The notes beneath the pieces are model-generated. The model was not told where the DNA came from. It did no database searches and saw only the letters and a list, made by a program, of their open reading frames with translations. Shown in pieces: positions 30,179-36,255 of a DNA stretch of 64,000 bases (within the stretch, counting starts at the first letter, position 1; the number at the start of each line of letters is the position of its first letter). The position numbers were made by a program, and so were the translations under genes. Location of the stretch: positions 120,001 through 184,000 of the forward strand of contig CAMXCT020002757.1 in the NCBI GenBank assembly GCA_947184155.2, read 5' to 3'. The DNA is from Cladocopium goreaui. Taxonomy: Eukaryota > Sar > Dinophyceae > Suessiales > Symbiodiniaceae.

Positions 30179-33017
30179 GATATATAGCATTCTGACCACC
30201 TATTGACCTGCACCCTTAAGTAGCGATCCAGCCTTGGAGAATGGAGTGGGAAGAGAACTAGCACTGTATGGGCCCCAATTCTATGAATTCAACATGATTT
30301 GACCAATATTTACAGTATATGATATATGCATTCAAGATGATTTTGGATGGTAAATCAGCTAATGCAACGGCTAAGGTGCTAAGGGGCTAATTAATCAGCT
30401 AATCCATTGCGTCTTTTTGGAGGCTTTGGGTGAACATCAGTGAACATGGATCAACATCCTGCCATACAGTTTCTGGTCATGGCACCACCTATTGATCCAT
30501 CCGGAAGAAAATGGCAATGGACAATCCATGCAAAATCCACCATTTTCTTCCGGGATTTCCAGTTGCCATGTCTGCATACCGGACGCTATGCCCATTTTTG
30601 TTGGTTGATTACAACTATTTATCACCACAGCACATGTTTTCCCAATCTTTTCCCAGTTCGGAGCGTGCCTGGCTCAGGATGTCCCGAAGGGGCTGAGATC
30701 AATGGTGGAGCGCTGCTGGGCTTCTGCGTGTTGAACCCGCACCCAGCAGGAGATTTCATGGAATTCAACCAACCTGGGAGCGATTGTAAGATATTCTAAT
30801 GGGATTTACCATTGCAATTTGAATCTTGTAACTACTGTAACTTGTGGTTTTACACTCCCATATTTCAGACAAATTCAAATATCAGATCATTATTATTATT
30901 GTCATTATTATGATTATTATTATTATTATAATATATTATTATTATTATATATTATTATTATTATTATATTATATATTATATATTATTCTTATTATATATT
31001 ATTATTTTTATTATTATTATTCTTATTATATATTATTTTTATTCTTATAATATACTATATATATTACTATTATTATTATTATATATTATTATTATTATAT
31101 ATTATATTATTATTATTGTTATTATTATCTATTATATATTATATAATATTATTGTTATTTTTATTATTATATATTATAAATTATTTATTGTTATTTTTAG
31201 TATTATTATTATTATTATATATTATATATTATATATTATTATTATTATCATTATTATTTTATTATTATTATATATTATTATTATATATTATTTTTATTTT
31301 ATATTATATACTATATATATTATATATTATTGTTATTATTATTATATATTATTATTATCTATTACATATTATTATCATTATCATTATTATTCTATATTAT
31401 ATATTATTATTATTAGATATTATATATTATTATTATTGTTAATATATATTATATATTATATATTATTATTATTTTTTATTATTATTATATATTATATTAT
31501 ATATTATTTTTATTTTATATTATATATTATATATTATTTTTATTATATATTATATATTATATATTTTATATTATATATTATATATTATATATTAAATATT
31601 ATATATTATTTTTATAATAAATTATATATTATATATTATATATTATATTTTACATATTATATATTATATATTATTATTATTATTCTTATTATATATTATT
31701 TTTATTCCTATAATATATTATATATTACTATTATTATTATTATATATTATATATTATTATTATTATATATTATATTATTATTATATATTATATATTATAT
31801 ATTATTATTATTATTATATATTATCTATTATAATTATTATATATTATTTTTATTATATATTATATATTATTTATTATTATATATTATATATTATTTATTA
31901 TTATTATTATATATTATATATAATTATAGAGATATTACCCTATTATTCATGATATGTCCCCATGATCTCCCCTTTTTGGAGGATCCCCAGCATATCAACC
32001 AGGTCCGGTCCCAAGTTTTCGCTGGTTCTCCGTAGGACCTGTGGAGTTCGCTGGTTCCGTGTGTTTGCAACAAGAAGGACAGAAATGCCTTTTTCTGCGC
32101 ATTTCTGCGCAAAACATGGGGCTACCCATAAATGGCTGGATGGTTTTTTTTTGAGGGAAAATCCATCTATAAATGGATGATTTGGTGGTACCCCCATTTT
32201 AGGAAACCTTCACATGGTGAAAGTCTATTGATCTTGGGCCTTTCCCAAGTTTTTTCAGGATGGGGGTGAGCCATGGGCAGCTTGCTTTCACGACGAAAAC
32301 CTCCAATTTCATGAACAATTTCCATCGAACTTCACACTTGCAGGAGCCAGTGATCGAACCATCGCGACTGGAGATCAGAAGGCGTTGCCTTCTTGTGGAC
32401 TCGCCAATAGGATGGCATTTGAAAATCACAGGATAGAACTCAGATTTGGGACATGTCCAGAGATTTACACCATCACTACCATCCATCACCATCATCTTTT
32501 TCATCATCATTATCATCAGCTCCTCCTCCTCTTTCTGATAATGATAATAGTGGCATATGACCCTCACACTCTGGGAGCATTGTGGATTCAACGAAAGGTT
32601 TGCTTTACTGTAAAAACAATCTCACATCCATCAGAAGAATTCTGATGCGACCAAATGTTACCCCACAAGTCCTAGCCTGAGAGCCTCTAGCCGCTAGCCG
32701 TTTCCCGGAATTGTATGAAGGGGAACATGTACAAGAACCTCAACCACCACCATACTTATTGGCACGACTCACGATTCTCAAACCAATCTCCAAAAACTAT
32801 GGTTTTTACATGTTTTTCATGTTTTTAATCCGAAAACTTCGGTTTTTAGTTTTTTTTAAATGTTTTTTCTCCCATCGTAAAAAAACCCGTTTTTTTTCCC
32901 CCAAAAAATACCGCTCCCTGGAGCAATTTCCAGGTGGTGCTCCATGGCGACGGAACTCTCAACGAGCCACTGCGCCTGGCACCCTACGAAGGAGCCTTCT
33001 TCCTGGCTGGCCTTTGA
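96..33017 (+). CDS. GH13 alpha-amylase gene, 5' end outside the window
   Basis: Predicted glycoside hydrolase family 13 alpha-amylase, which hydrolyses alpha-1,4-glucan links in starch-like polymers. About 17 short exons join in consistent phase and reproduce the order of the GH13 (beta/alpha)8 barrel: the opening strand (IFHAFNWKFADV), WWARYQP, region I (DLVFNH), region II (GFRFDAAKH, Asp nucleophile), region III (YGEAE, Glu acid/base), region IV (RNHDT, stabilising Asp), then a C-terminal beta domain ending LRLAPYEGAFFLAGL-stop. The NWKF and QWWARYQP motifs resemble bacterial-type amylases more than the animal type (from memory of the family). The first visible exon is already at the barrel start, so the initiator and any targeting peptide lie to the left. 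The intron between about 7.6 and 23.0 kb holds a complete retroelement in antisense. Exon borders are hand-called. The stretch between 27.5 and 30.6 kb has a phase mismatch and probably lacks an exon. Confidence 0.8.
635..767. repeat. Foldback with perfect 17-bp arms
   Basis: ggggaacactaagatgg at 635-651 is exactly reverse-complementary to 751-767, with about 99 bp between. A third partial copy of the core (cactaagatggc) lies at 824-835. This is MITE-like in form, without a recognised family or target duplication. Confidence 0.75.
3370..3870. repeat. Cluster of short palindromic acactgtaa/ttacagtgt units
   Basis: A near-perfect palindrome at 3475-3501 (aaaaacactgtaa, one base, ttacagtgttttt). 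Variants of aaaacactg and cagtgtttt recur several times on both strands across about 500 bp of an amylase intron. Confidence 0.65.
4369..5495 (+). CDS. Amylase exons 6-7 (loop before region II)
   Basis: Exon 6, 4369-4403, supplies one base after the AG left by exon 5 and reads R-DDFQWPWYPLE, leaving one G before a GC donor (GCTAGG). Exon 7 starts at 5438 with two bases that complete a Gly codon and reads DDWDGEQRMEGWGCGEWS. Its end is uncertain. A GC donor at 5496 or a GT donor at 5490 both keep phase with exon 8. These exons have no signature motif by themselves. They are supported by phase, by higher GC than their flanks, and by lying between regions I and II. Confidence 0.55.
6470..6529 (+). 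CDS. Amylase exon 8, GH13 region II with catalytic nucleophile
   Basis: The exon reads LTRMLRKSCGVSGFRFDAAK, followed by GTGCCA. The Asp codon GAT at 6519-6521 in G-F-R-F-D is the GH13 nucleophile position. Splicing at 6530 to the G at 6811 restores the Lys codon and gives DAAKHM, with the conserved His after Lys. Exact restoration of GFRFDAAKH across a splice junction is the best single proof that this locus is a spliced amylase gene. Confidence 0.88.
6811..6882 (+). CDS. Amylase exon 9, GH13 region III with catalytic acid/base
   Basis: The exon reads HMRPEHIANYVDKADVYAYG and then EAEL. The Glu of YGEAE (codon 6872-6874) matches the GH13 proton donor. The acceptor follows a C/A-rich tract ending CCCAG. 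The 3' end is uncertain: a GT at 6883 leaves two bases and keeps phase with an exon starting at 6995, while a GA donor at 6890 is possible with a later acceptor. Confidence 0.82.
6995..7602 (+). CDS. Amylase exons 10-11 (between regions III and IV)
   Basis: Exon 10, about 6995-7081, reads RQVLSIDPSMQREYTEGGWS and ends two bases into a codon before the strong donor GTAGGTGC. Exon 11, 7512 to 7593 or 7602, supplies one base and reads FPLPTSFWEPLGDIEDDFGD, then FLREPKIV. GH13 relatives have a Y-D-F-P-L segment here. Exon 11 ends in phase 0, matching exon 12 at 23038 after an intron of about 15.4 kb that contains a microsatellite and the retroelement. The start of exon 10 and the end of exon 11 are ambiguous. 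Confidence 0.55.
7737..8340. repeat. Degenerate TCTATTATA microsatellite
   Basis: About 600 bp of imperfect TATC/TCTATTATA units, which give long translated strings of Ile, Ser, Tyr and Leu on + and of Ile and Asp on -. It lies in the long amylase intron. The open frames across it are repeat artefacts. Confidence 0.9.
10962..10973. repeat. Target-site duplication, copy at element 3' end
   Basis: acgaccatatat, identical to 22631-22642. On the minus strand the element ends in an A run directly before this copy. Confidence 0.88.
11045..12217 (-). CDS. Retroelement ORF4: cytosine-5 methyltransferase-like protein
   Basis: 390 residues. From about residue 100 it shows a Rossmann-type methyltransferase pattern: HLFAGRRRRGDL (105-116, motif I-like), VSVDIVIDP (135-143, acidic residue after the second strand), FIAGPPCETWSRARG (169-183, motif IV Pro-Cys, candidate nucleophile Cys175), VEHPAE (245-250, in place of the motif VI E-N-V) and EYPPAFCGAMA (336-346, like the motif X region). 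The N-terminal 95 residues are charged and unassigned. A separate target-recognition domain is not obvious; at 390 residues it is short. DNA methyltransferase capture by eukaryotic retrotransposons, dinoflagellates included, has been reported. Whether this one acts on DNA or RNA, or is active, is unknown. Its ATG overlaps the ORF3 TGA as ATGA (12217-12214). Confidence 0.68.
   Translation of the reverse strand: MNQIQNEARVRAISWTTWTRTLHFFEDSLNDADIDHWRVTIAQVKQELSTLRQPREWGLDEPLRKEIKISETRAALERECMDFAVTDWSMYPAIPRAFGRHRVFLHLFAGRRRRGDLQFYLDNMPPPSAYVLHVVSVDIVIDPVWGDATATQTRTYWLRMAQEGFIAGFIAGPPCETWSRARGKQVAGQQKEQHAPRIVRTEEHLWGLPSLALKELVQVATGNELLTFTLLLASVMVQTGGLGIVEHPAEPEEEQAAAIWKLPFVQALLAAPGVTRRRLAQGLFGAPSPKPTDLLVINLPDLALELRQWMTRSALPKGKAIGLSQEGNWKTGFLKEYPPAFCGAMATAIRKGLDSMEMAAQASPSPEDLQRWTAMNLATYSRHLGTDFAK
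12214..17409 (-). CDS. Retroelement ORF3: RNase H - endonuclease - reverse transcriptase - zinc-finger polymerase
   Basis: 1731 residues. The N-terminal 210 residues are unassigned. RNase H lies at about 214-385, with Asp221 (YTDGSS), Glu293 (AEREAM), Asp318 (CCDSLT) and Asp376 (NEFVDWAA). The AP/EEP endonuclease lies at about 452-715: Asn460 (TANVLSL), Glu494 (GLQECRS), HAPHSG, Asp610/Asn612 (MLDANAEPG), Asp674 (CIDYVAVS) and Asp703-His704 (RCDHQAVG). Reverse transcriptase lies at about 970-1420: motif A Asp1118 (MLDLKEAF), motif B GSRPGDP (about 1204) and motif C WMDD (1267-1270). Two C2H2-like fingers lie at about 1596-1650 (CLACRKRC; CPACLKEYH). All catalytic residues are present, so the enzyme may be active. 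In the I, R1 and Tad LINE lineages RNase H follows the RT; here it precedes the endonuclease. The start ATG at 17409 is assumed, 88 nt inside ORF2 and in the -1 frame. Confidence 0.92.
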   Translation of the reverse strand: MCSATHSRTPRSASTLYVEIESPATSAKVEQELSHWGHTCTAIQFGNRDKFLCLNRQEEGFHYVLCNEDFEDDQGCILHTQDRQLDTIDLMRLLENLGYNRAVILEVEEVGLGHTRVLFCNNDPQFAKHVKLPKIRSEWPEWQVATAPINKLFPAQDCREHGARHCVETAFTNNDLQELLAAGKNFLNPNFDGLELPDFVQAALNQPRSQSRYDRWLIYTDGSSQSKLRRMAPQQADEIGHPDSWAMLVLGESQMPDGTTIVEPIGWCAHPVHYDPTGACYTHAMRIGAEVAEREAMIWAGLWRLSQDSNIPTIFCCDSLTCGNQAFGIIGVGTADESYRLLRGIFQSLEHGLPVGHLRLHHVRSHAGDPYNEFVDWAAKQEAVKSFNHSQMHLDMNKWSQILPHLWLVFGHHCGLPTWQDGQLVTSRPSLPKDRAGQDSSATRTRTEAIQCTLSIATANVLSLSRSPEGQRGKLHYLFEQMKHFGLNIMGLQECRSDEGHTKSNNILRYMSGQRQGQEGVEVWINLDQPIAHTDEGKPCFLAAQHCQIAYKDPRRLLLRITSPFLDGWFFVAHAPHSGRPREERETWWTETAELLSGVGATQNCFWMLDANAEPGPGDDLTVFCKGLRTSTNTIYFRECLQKLGMCLPSTSSIHRGCRDTWTRPDGDATFCIDYVAVSQEWKMHCIWSEVLSDFDLATTRCDHQAVGLELRWWQLCESKPKQQPNHTVSWHHESTQRQVRAHMSQVQVPDWTTDVETQEASLSTQIDSILSSQRCGKNKPKKCYIDDEIWEARNLMLSLQKRLKQVRNRIGRESLWIVFNAWKTSCQPRLLHEHFQYGTTLRCDALLLLAKFRDQRCQVRRKLKCAKVKHMEQCLEQVTEHTAASSILRILRGFIGPTNPKKQKKGTLPMLEKDDGTICTTSEEALQVWIKFFAEMEGGKRQSIEELHADWLNDLRSEPTEPFQIPVKELPTLADLELAYRRVAVGKATGPDRVPGELCHLAPAACARATYSSLWKLLLFGHEALRYKGGLLVQAYKGKGQTTACSSYRSLLISSHIGKSLHRTIRCSQACIFETFLQAQQLGGRRAMPVTYGVHLVRAFHRQARHHGHSCALIMLDLKEAFYRIFRPICMEGAVTDQAIAQLMQRLKMPEDAMTELHSLLRGPCALEQAGMNPQQRRSIRAVHSQTFFWMHHQHDVVQTTHGSRPGDPFADVIFSYVWAVVLKKLQDFMQQQNILSAFPSRPTLMLFTDDPPEAATREQFVGPTWMDDLCVCVEGHCPAQTITRASLATGRLLELCMEHCMTPNLQPNKTEILFSLRGEASRQHKKELYGVHATGHLPIVCEYGTFQVPVASRYCHLGGLVHHVADQQAEIKRRIAIANTAMTQHSKLVFRNWAIPLMKRVQLFEALILSKLLYGADTWIVTDDKTEKYFHAATIRLYRRLLPVPHDQHLHDLEVLAQVKLPSPIELLRRARLRYVATLLHSGPRREWGLLEQDRQWILLVEEDMNWVWKQLQNSSSLGRPQDHWAQWHGLILHHRTYWRKLVRRACEHAILQRSNEWHILHFHHLAVQGLRAFFEYVPHDEEEAEDTGVTFGCLACRKRCRSHAGEAAHMFKVHHHYASRRSLVDSTSCPACLKEYHTMEKITAHLYYPKRCRRLLQSRNYTCAPEPGTGSARDRKLKNQHDRLLPPLRLEGPQQPAPRLREDPGIDNDLHMAIMEICIDAPTMTDAI
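17322..20984 (-). CDS. Retroelement ORF2: 1220-residue protein with a triplicated unknown domain
   Basis: Starts at the ATG that overlaps the ORF1 stop. No known family recognised. Three related modules are visible. Cores lie at about residues 229-303 (VRTWYLHH ... LAWRDR ... IHVV ... HADVIISQ), 729-804 (VTIWFLHH ... IDTWREA ... AHVV ... QAHIIIEQ) and 971-1045 (FLVWFLCP ... FTWRDLV ... IHVV ... TAHIILTQ). Each is followed by about 75 to 85 residues that end near HG-x2-F-x-I/L. An acidic, Ser-rich linker sits at about 395-450. No transmembrane segment is evident. The frame stays open for another 1434 nt upstream (to 22418), antiparallel to nothing but overlapping ORF1; that part is Ser/Arg-rich and probably a codon-bias shadow. 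ORF2 overlaps ORF3 by 88 nt. Confidence 0.78.
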   Translation of the reverse strand: MTQEYSCGKPATSPHLVDYTLGWAHSVVSEHNFTSPWEAASRALELSFELCTLPALGSGHNTLGTMDFDTELRDDRPAHRRSPSFCEDVEVFCGMEDSIQMVSNVVRHQDLCQSSMKPWGWFFCNDIWHYDPDSDSYKPLKVNRSCQEQLSFVAASIRQGPQHNLLRLTDQWHYPLPEDARRGVQDQEEQEIDPDVIPEPTGAPTFVHDLFELAERHRVFTDLDLDGSMQVRTWYLHHQDERYCEHPRFLEFEEDWRRWENDIGLAWRDRIRPNEVIMIHVVFPDSFRGYLTRPVHADVIISQGHWLHRFSAPSTIHHYHRLHPPHSYAVACSLQRRIGGIALAEAARVMYWCSQNTINCRTSYEWHDIPFSTVPTQEVSHGHAFNINIIDAPALDNAASSSTTRARKRQFPEIEETSFMQQPQEEDYEHVEPNDDAAIAPVPEDYESSSLHSGDIGILIFRLSSPDVHSFAPSSTYMAILEAAIRACRVRRRDIRCFHYVPATPTGVHAEAEEVIILQAVDDIAAGSDEKLVLLDLEIHFHPLRGGLLVPAAASRRVLKVNPTLHRDQLLLLTGLLEYCRLQHDRCTVFMNNELWSANDARTHRIAHGTYFRIQVPPPQDPALDTEIAIAIARDLAAEDEPERTEVAIRCRQRSNALSLRQIGASQSQPEDDWEIPIQWNDNAPLQLREPMRPLPERIRGRFADGHLWSLIRLRDRTNLIECEEEGRIMYVTIWFLHHQRQVRCDEGRSARLQEDDTTWLETIIDTWREALDPHQAFTAHVVQPTPACSRFECVQAHIIIEQSARPGHTTCLVSTLDERMSVDRWTHRAFSTTTLQNAAGIIRMMELVSLCQTTTCRVTLRGFPLAIVDFEELDPALNINVHVGGPSWLEQDYEDTDLMQRSKVQPVQRALNITGAREECENYATPALNPLAPVFHPDRVNIWSQPADIHALHAIWQIGASDWQGETPSATFLVWFLCPGGGHPRCLYARRTTLFDDVAEWRDRLVFTWRDLVIQGIPVEIHVVRPPPDEIEDGITAHIILTQLFPDRTSGVLLTVQDNAVNDGLPFRIAVIVNNPGQLQQVLQISAYSNEQAAFNLRTGTQTLGMHQQFPTRHGQSFHLLVFRQNLPHGWLPPLAPVVPGADGLGLIQTRAHIARTAPERLTHGLVAHDHGPGDREVLKLDTLIPIAVDKCAVQLTPGHHDLQVPYMLRLKAQPPRLK
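20981..22306 (-). CDS. Retroelement ORF1: zinc-ribbon and coiled-coil protein
   Basis: 441 residues. The start is basic (residues 10-30 rich in Arg and Lys). A C-x2-C-x10-C-x2-C zinc-ribbon-like motif lies at about residues 74-91 (WKCADCRR ... FCPACGQFW). Residues about 130-220 are low-complexity, Gly/Lys- and Pro-rich. A long charged helical or coiled-coil stretch follows at about 225-400 (EELGNAQQRLEQV; EQIAKARDDIKRAQ), and the tail is polar. This is a plausible nucleic-acid-binding, oligomerising ORF1p or Gag analogue of a LINE, but I do not recognise a known ORF1 family and there is no CCHC knuckle. Its TGA overlaps the ATG of ORF2 as ATGA (20984-20981). Confidence 0.8.
   Translation of the reverse strand: MPVRITPSQRRAGRRARAQARFKFHLHKKGLRILDNKGLRHLWNTLHHHHSRDPGLLRRIAEAMTTHKKPAWKCADCRRLIKGNDMFCPACGQFWEDCVDNAYQETAASSSMRSQTPSRHTSYCSYTQGNDYWDGWHSHKASSASPRSRQQKPKSQRTRQGEGKGKGGKGKGKGNKSQQSPLQGMGQEGMAPLPPPPMPPPSGPSESWMQFAAPYHAVGGPPQETLMNAPSLAETKLKEVMGILKKNETELPAEVAAVMKDNKVNEGMQKIQGMHEAVEELGNAQQRLEQVCFARAQNLASWRQFLHLSVQRWQEYTQRFQGQEKHNLEQIAKARDDIKRAQAIFKELQDRGVITVEADEDPELMDDALMNTESSKKIEDGLTHLTTSLGEFAQQADLEHAAAEEQQKKRQRKDVQVEPTPTGSKPLAAPSMQPFGGAHSG
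22631..22642. repeat. Target-site duplication, copy at element 5' end
   Basis: acgaccatatat, followed on + by more TA repeats and then the amylase intron. The next base differs from the other copy, so the duplication is 12 bp. Confidence 0.88.
23038..23109 (+). CDS. Amylase exon 12, GH13 region IV
   Basis: After TTTTCCCAG the exon reads VEDGRMSTPLLARNSIRFAR and then NHDT. Asn-His-Asp is region IV, and the Asp is the transition-state stabiliser. A GT at 23110 (GTGTGT) ends the exon in phase 0. A later GC or GA donor before the in-frame TGA at 23131 is an alternative. It lies about 0.4 kb beyond the 5' end of the retroelement, on the opposite strand, which shows that the element sits inside this gene. 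Confidence 0.8.
24047..24145. repeat. TA/TATG microsatellite
   Basis: Alternating TA with tacatacacatatg inserts, in an amylase intron. Confidence 0.85.
24619..24708 (+). CDS. Amylase exon 13 (after region IV)
   Basis: Phase 0 in and out, 30 codons: ASAQVAAAWLLATHDGSVLL and then LADDVWGAKM, followed by GTGTAG. The A-x-A-W-L-L-A-x-x-D-G pattern matches the helix and strand that follow the NHD region in bacterial-type amylases. It is GC-rich compared with the AT-rich DNA around it. A short exon of about a dozen codons may be missing between exons 12 and 13. Confidence 0.62.
25388..25475. repeat. TA/CATA microsatellite
   Basis: Runs of tatata separated by cac, cata and cgta in an amylase intron. 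Confidence 0.85.
27421..27480 (+). CDS. Amylase exon 14 (probable)
   Basis: Sixty nucleotides, phase 0 in and out, between CGTAG and the consensus-like donor GTGAGG: ALRSFIESLTVEQRQTIRTE. No signature motif. It is called from splice sites, open frame, GC content and position between exons 13 and 15. Its phase does not fit exon 15 directly, so an exon between them is probably unseen. The GC-rich stretch 28230-28390, which has two open frames, is a possible site. Confidence 0.45.
28183..28400 (+). other. GC-rich island, possible unplaced amylase exon
   Basis: About 200 bp with clearly higher GC than its surroundings and two overlapping open frames. One includes VKEAVDGGRPLSICVAVRVD, the other WTSLEHLRGRA. 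An AG precedes each possible start, and a GT can leave the single base that exon 15 needs. I cannot choose a frame or confirm homology. Confidence 0.25.
28921..29690. repeat. Tandem repeat, about 266 bp x 2.9
   Basis: The unit starts gccaggttgagtgcca at 28921, about 29188 and about 29454 (spacing 266-267 bp). Copies share gaaattattctagg, gggggcgtgcgcaaag and a Lys/Asn-rich stretch. Open frames within are shared by the copies but resemble no protein I know. Lies in an amylase intron. Confidence 0.85.
30101..30185. repeat. (TATATG)n microsatellite
   Basis: About 13 nearly perfect 6-bp units, in an amylase intron. Confidence 0.9.
30657..33017 (+). CDS. Amylase exons 15-17, C-terminal domain and stop
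   Basis: Exon 15, 30657-30749, reads CPEGAEINGGALLGFCVLNP and leaves one base before a GA donor (GAGATT). A GTAAGA at 30787 is an alternative donor, but it creates a stop with the next exon. Exon 16, 32344-32381, supplies GA and reads ASDRTIATGDQK before a GC donor. Exon 17, 32934-33017, reads VVLHGDGTLNEPLRLAPYEG and then AFFLAGL-TGA. The L-x-L-A-P-Y-E-G ending resembles the last strands of the GH13 C-terminal beta sandwich. The intron between exons 15 and 16 carries about 1 kb of ATT/TA satellite. Confidence 0.6.
30880..31930. repeat. ATT/TA satellite, about 1 kb
   Basis: Almost pure A+T of tta and tata units between amylase exons 15 and 16. The long Ile/Tyr/Leu open frames are artefacts. 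Confidence 0.92.
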
Positions 33018-34969
33018 CGCGTGGCGCCTCGGCGCCGTGGTTCGATGATGGCTGGATGGGATGATTTTTCAATGTGGTGTTGTTGGAAATTGACACATAT
33101 CAGACTAAGAGTGAAACGTTTAGCCGGGGATCTACAAACCACCAAGTTGTATGAACATGTATGAACTATGTTGAAATAAGCTAGTTATGTATTGGATATA
33201 TCCCAGAAATAGATGGGTTGTGAGTTGTGAGCCACTTCCGAAAGGGGATGGTCATTGAAACTTGCCGCAGTCATTTGATGGGTTGACATGGGGATGAATC
33301 AAATCCTATTATCCATTTGGGGGGATGAACATCATTGAACATCCATACATCCCATTTCCCATTTTGACGTGAAACCGACGGGATTTCACGGGTTTTAACC
33401 CAAAGCGATGTCTTGGCTGGTCTTGGGAGATGTTTTTAGGGTTTGAAGGTTGCCTACAAATATTCTGGTTGTGAGGTGGCTGATCGTCTCCAGTTCTTTT
33501 TTGTGTGTGGAAGAAACCACCAACTTGGCACATGCTTGAAAGCTTATGATGAGTGATGGTGGGGAATCATGCCGACAATCACCCAACTAGTCTCTAGTTG
33601 GTGCTATCAAACATACATAAACATACTGTAACATACTGTTTAAATTTTCAACCCAAATAGGGGATGATGATCCCAACTGTAAAGTTTTTTTTTCACCGGG
33701 GTTGAAACCAAACAGCGGTTTGACAGACATCAATGGGACGACTGACAACTGAATTTTCGACCGACTGAGGAGACTGAGAAAGAACTTGGATCTCCGGCTG
33801 ATGAATTTGGCCAATGCATTTGAACATCGGGAGAAACGATGGACAGACACAACTGAACTGCATTTCCATGGCATTTTTTGTTTTGATTTTTTTGATTTTC
33901 CCATCACGGGGATGAACATCCAAAATAGCTGCTACATGGATCCCCTAAACATGCTGTAGCAAATGATCCATAGCTAAAATAGCTCCAGCCAATGGTGTTC
34001 GTTGAGTTCAACATCCATTTTTTGGGGGATGAACCGGGATGAACATCCATAAATCACCATAAATCCCAGCGGTCCATAGCTGATCCAAAGTTTCAGTTTC
34101 ATCGCAGTCACCGCGTCTACCTGATGGATCTATCAATTTGAGCAGCTGCTGATGTCTCTTCAGGCGGTCCCAGGAACGCCCCTTATGAAGGACGTTGGAG
34201 GGTACACTTGGGATAAAATCCTGGTATTGTTCCTCAGATATCCTGACATCAACTTCCATGAATGTTGAGATTTGTTTAATTTTGTTTACTCCTCACATCT
34301 CACGATTGTTGATCCGCTGATTGCCGAGCTTGGTCAATGTTTTGGAGGGAAACACCCACCAACTGCCATGTACACACAGGCAGGATATTTCATAGCTACT
34401 TTCTACATCAACATAACTCAAGTATATGCTACGTACTTGTTCGTATCTGTACACTGTACATGTACATATAATTACATATTATTATTATATATATATACAT
34501 ACACATCTACACATATACACATACACATATCCATATATACATATATCCATATATCCATGTATACACACATACATATGTACATGGACACATACACATATAC
34601 ACGCATACATTACATATACATGTACACTATACTATACATTATACATTATACAGTATACATTATACATTAGACATCATACGTGATACATTATACATTATAC
34701 ATTATCCATTATCCATTATACATGATACGTTATACGTTATATGTTATACATTATACATATACATTGTAATATACATTACACACACACATATTCACACACA
34801 CACATTCGCATCCACGTGTGCATGTACACATGCACAAGCATACGCATACACATGTACAATTACATAAACATGTACATAGGATATTTTATACACATATTAT
34901 GTTATGTACAGCATGCAGCGCATTGCTAGGGGATGATAGACTGGTAATCACCAATCATCTTTGTGGCAG
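33018..34969. other. Intergenic region between amylase and PPR gene
   Basis: I see no supported gene. The region holds the amylase 3' flank, an unrecognised minus-strand ORF at 34008-34259 (83 codons, no motif found), and a tract of TATACAT-type repeats from about 34480 to 34880. The polyadenylation site and the transcription start of the next gene cannot be recognised. I see no spliced-leader acceptor that can be told from other AG sites. Confidence 0.5.
34480..34880. repeat. TATACAT/CACA-rich simple repeat
   Basis: Imperfect units of tatacat, tacacat and cattataca in the intergenic region before the PPR gene. Confidence 0.8.
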
Positions 34970-36255
34970 CTAAAGAGGCAGCAGTGGCAGCGTACCGATT
35001 TCAAAGGTCGCACCTCATATCGCAGGTGATGTCTCTGCACTCCCAGGTGACACAAGGTGTATATAAAATTGGGTACCCAAAATTTCACGGGTTTATCACC
35101 ATCTTTGCCATTGAAATACTGTAGTTATTTGATGGTATACTACATTTTCAAAAAAAAAACCACTGAGTGCAAGGATCATCAACAGAGGTTTGCGCTGAAC
35201 ACATTTTTCCAGCTGCCCCTGTGGCGCTCTCTCTCTCGAGCATTCGGCTGCCACCGGAAACGGTTGGGGCCATGCGCGTATGACGCGGGCGTCCCCCGCG
35301 GAACCGCCACCGGCGAGGTTGGCGAGGGGGGATTTTAAATGCTGGCGCGGCAAAAATGATTTGCACGATTATTATCGTCCCATCTTTTCAAAAATCCAGA
35401 GTTTCAAATCTTTTGTGCCTTCCTATTCTTGGAAAATCCTGGTGATGATGAAGAAGACGACTTCTGTGGTTGGTGTTGGAGCCTCAACTACCCAGGAATC
35501 CATTGGAATCCATTAGAATCGGGCTCAAGTAGGTTAAAAACCCAGCCATGGGCGATGTCGTGTGGGATCAGCGAGGAGGCCATGGTCAATGGGGAACAGG
35601 TGCTGAGTCAGAAATCACGGACAGTTGGACAGCTTGATTGAAGAACCACACATGGATTTTCTGGGGATGTACTGTAACGGGATATATCACCAAATCAATT
35701 TAATAATATGATATAATATGTAGGTGTGTCTTAAGATGGGGTATACCGTATACCCTTGAAAAACATATTTCAATGGGAGAAACGATGATTACAATAACCA
35801 GTGGAATGGGTAACATTTTTTTCCAATGTGTTTACAGGTTCCCAACTTTTAGATGCACTGTGTCCATAGCTATCCATAGAGAGCTGCAGTTTTGAGTGAT
35901 TCAGATGTCCTTCGCAGCACATGGTGTAGTACAGTATAGTCATAAACCTGTTCATATCTAGATATACTGTGCATACAGTTTATATATATATATACATACA
36001 TATGTGTACATATATATATATATATATGTATAGATATGGTCGACTATATTATACATATATATATATACACATACAATGATTATATACACACAATTATACA
36101 CTATTATATATTTATACACATGTTCATGTTCTTCTCAAATTTCCGCGAGGCCACTGCTGCCGCGCGGCGGGCGCTCACTGCGCGGCTGCGACGCCAACCG
36201 GGTCCGGAAGCGCTGAAGGAGTTGCGCGAGTTGCGGAGTGGCTTGGCTGGTGGAG
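34970..36255 (+). CDS. PPR gene 5' exons, N-terminal region
   Basis: Exon a, 34970-35025, [19 protein letters not shown] before GTGATG (weak). Exon b, 35213-35317, phase 0 in and out, 35 codons, starting [20 protein letters not shown], before GTTGGC. Exon c, 36150-36255, [20 protein letters not shown] and then [15 protein letters not shown], leaving one base before GT. Exons b and c are GC-rich and Arg-rich, which would suit an organelle-targeting N terminus. A TA microsatellite (about 35978-36120) directly precedes exon c, so ATG codons there are not convincing starts. Confidence 0.5.

Noticed and set aside
30819..32035. Long open frames of Ile, Tyr and Leu (to 207 codons)
   Set aside because: Direct translation of ATT/TA satellite; no complexity or motif.
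34008..34259. Minus-strand 83-codon ORF between amylase and PPR gene
   Set aside because: No recognisable motif, no splice context and no repeat of it elsewhere in the window; not called as a gene.
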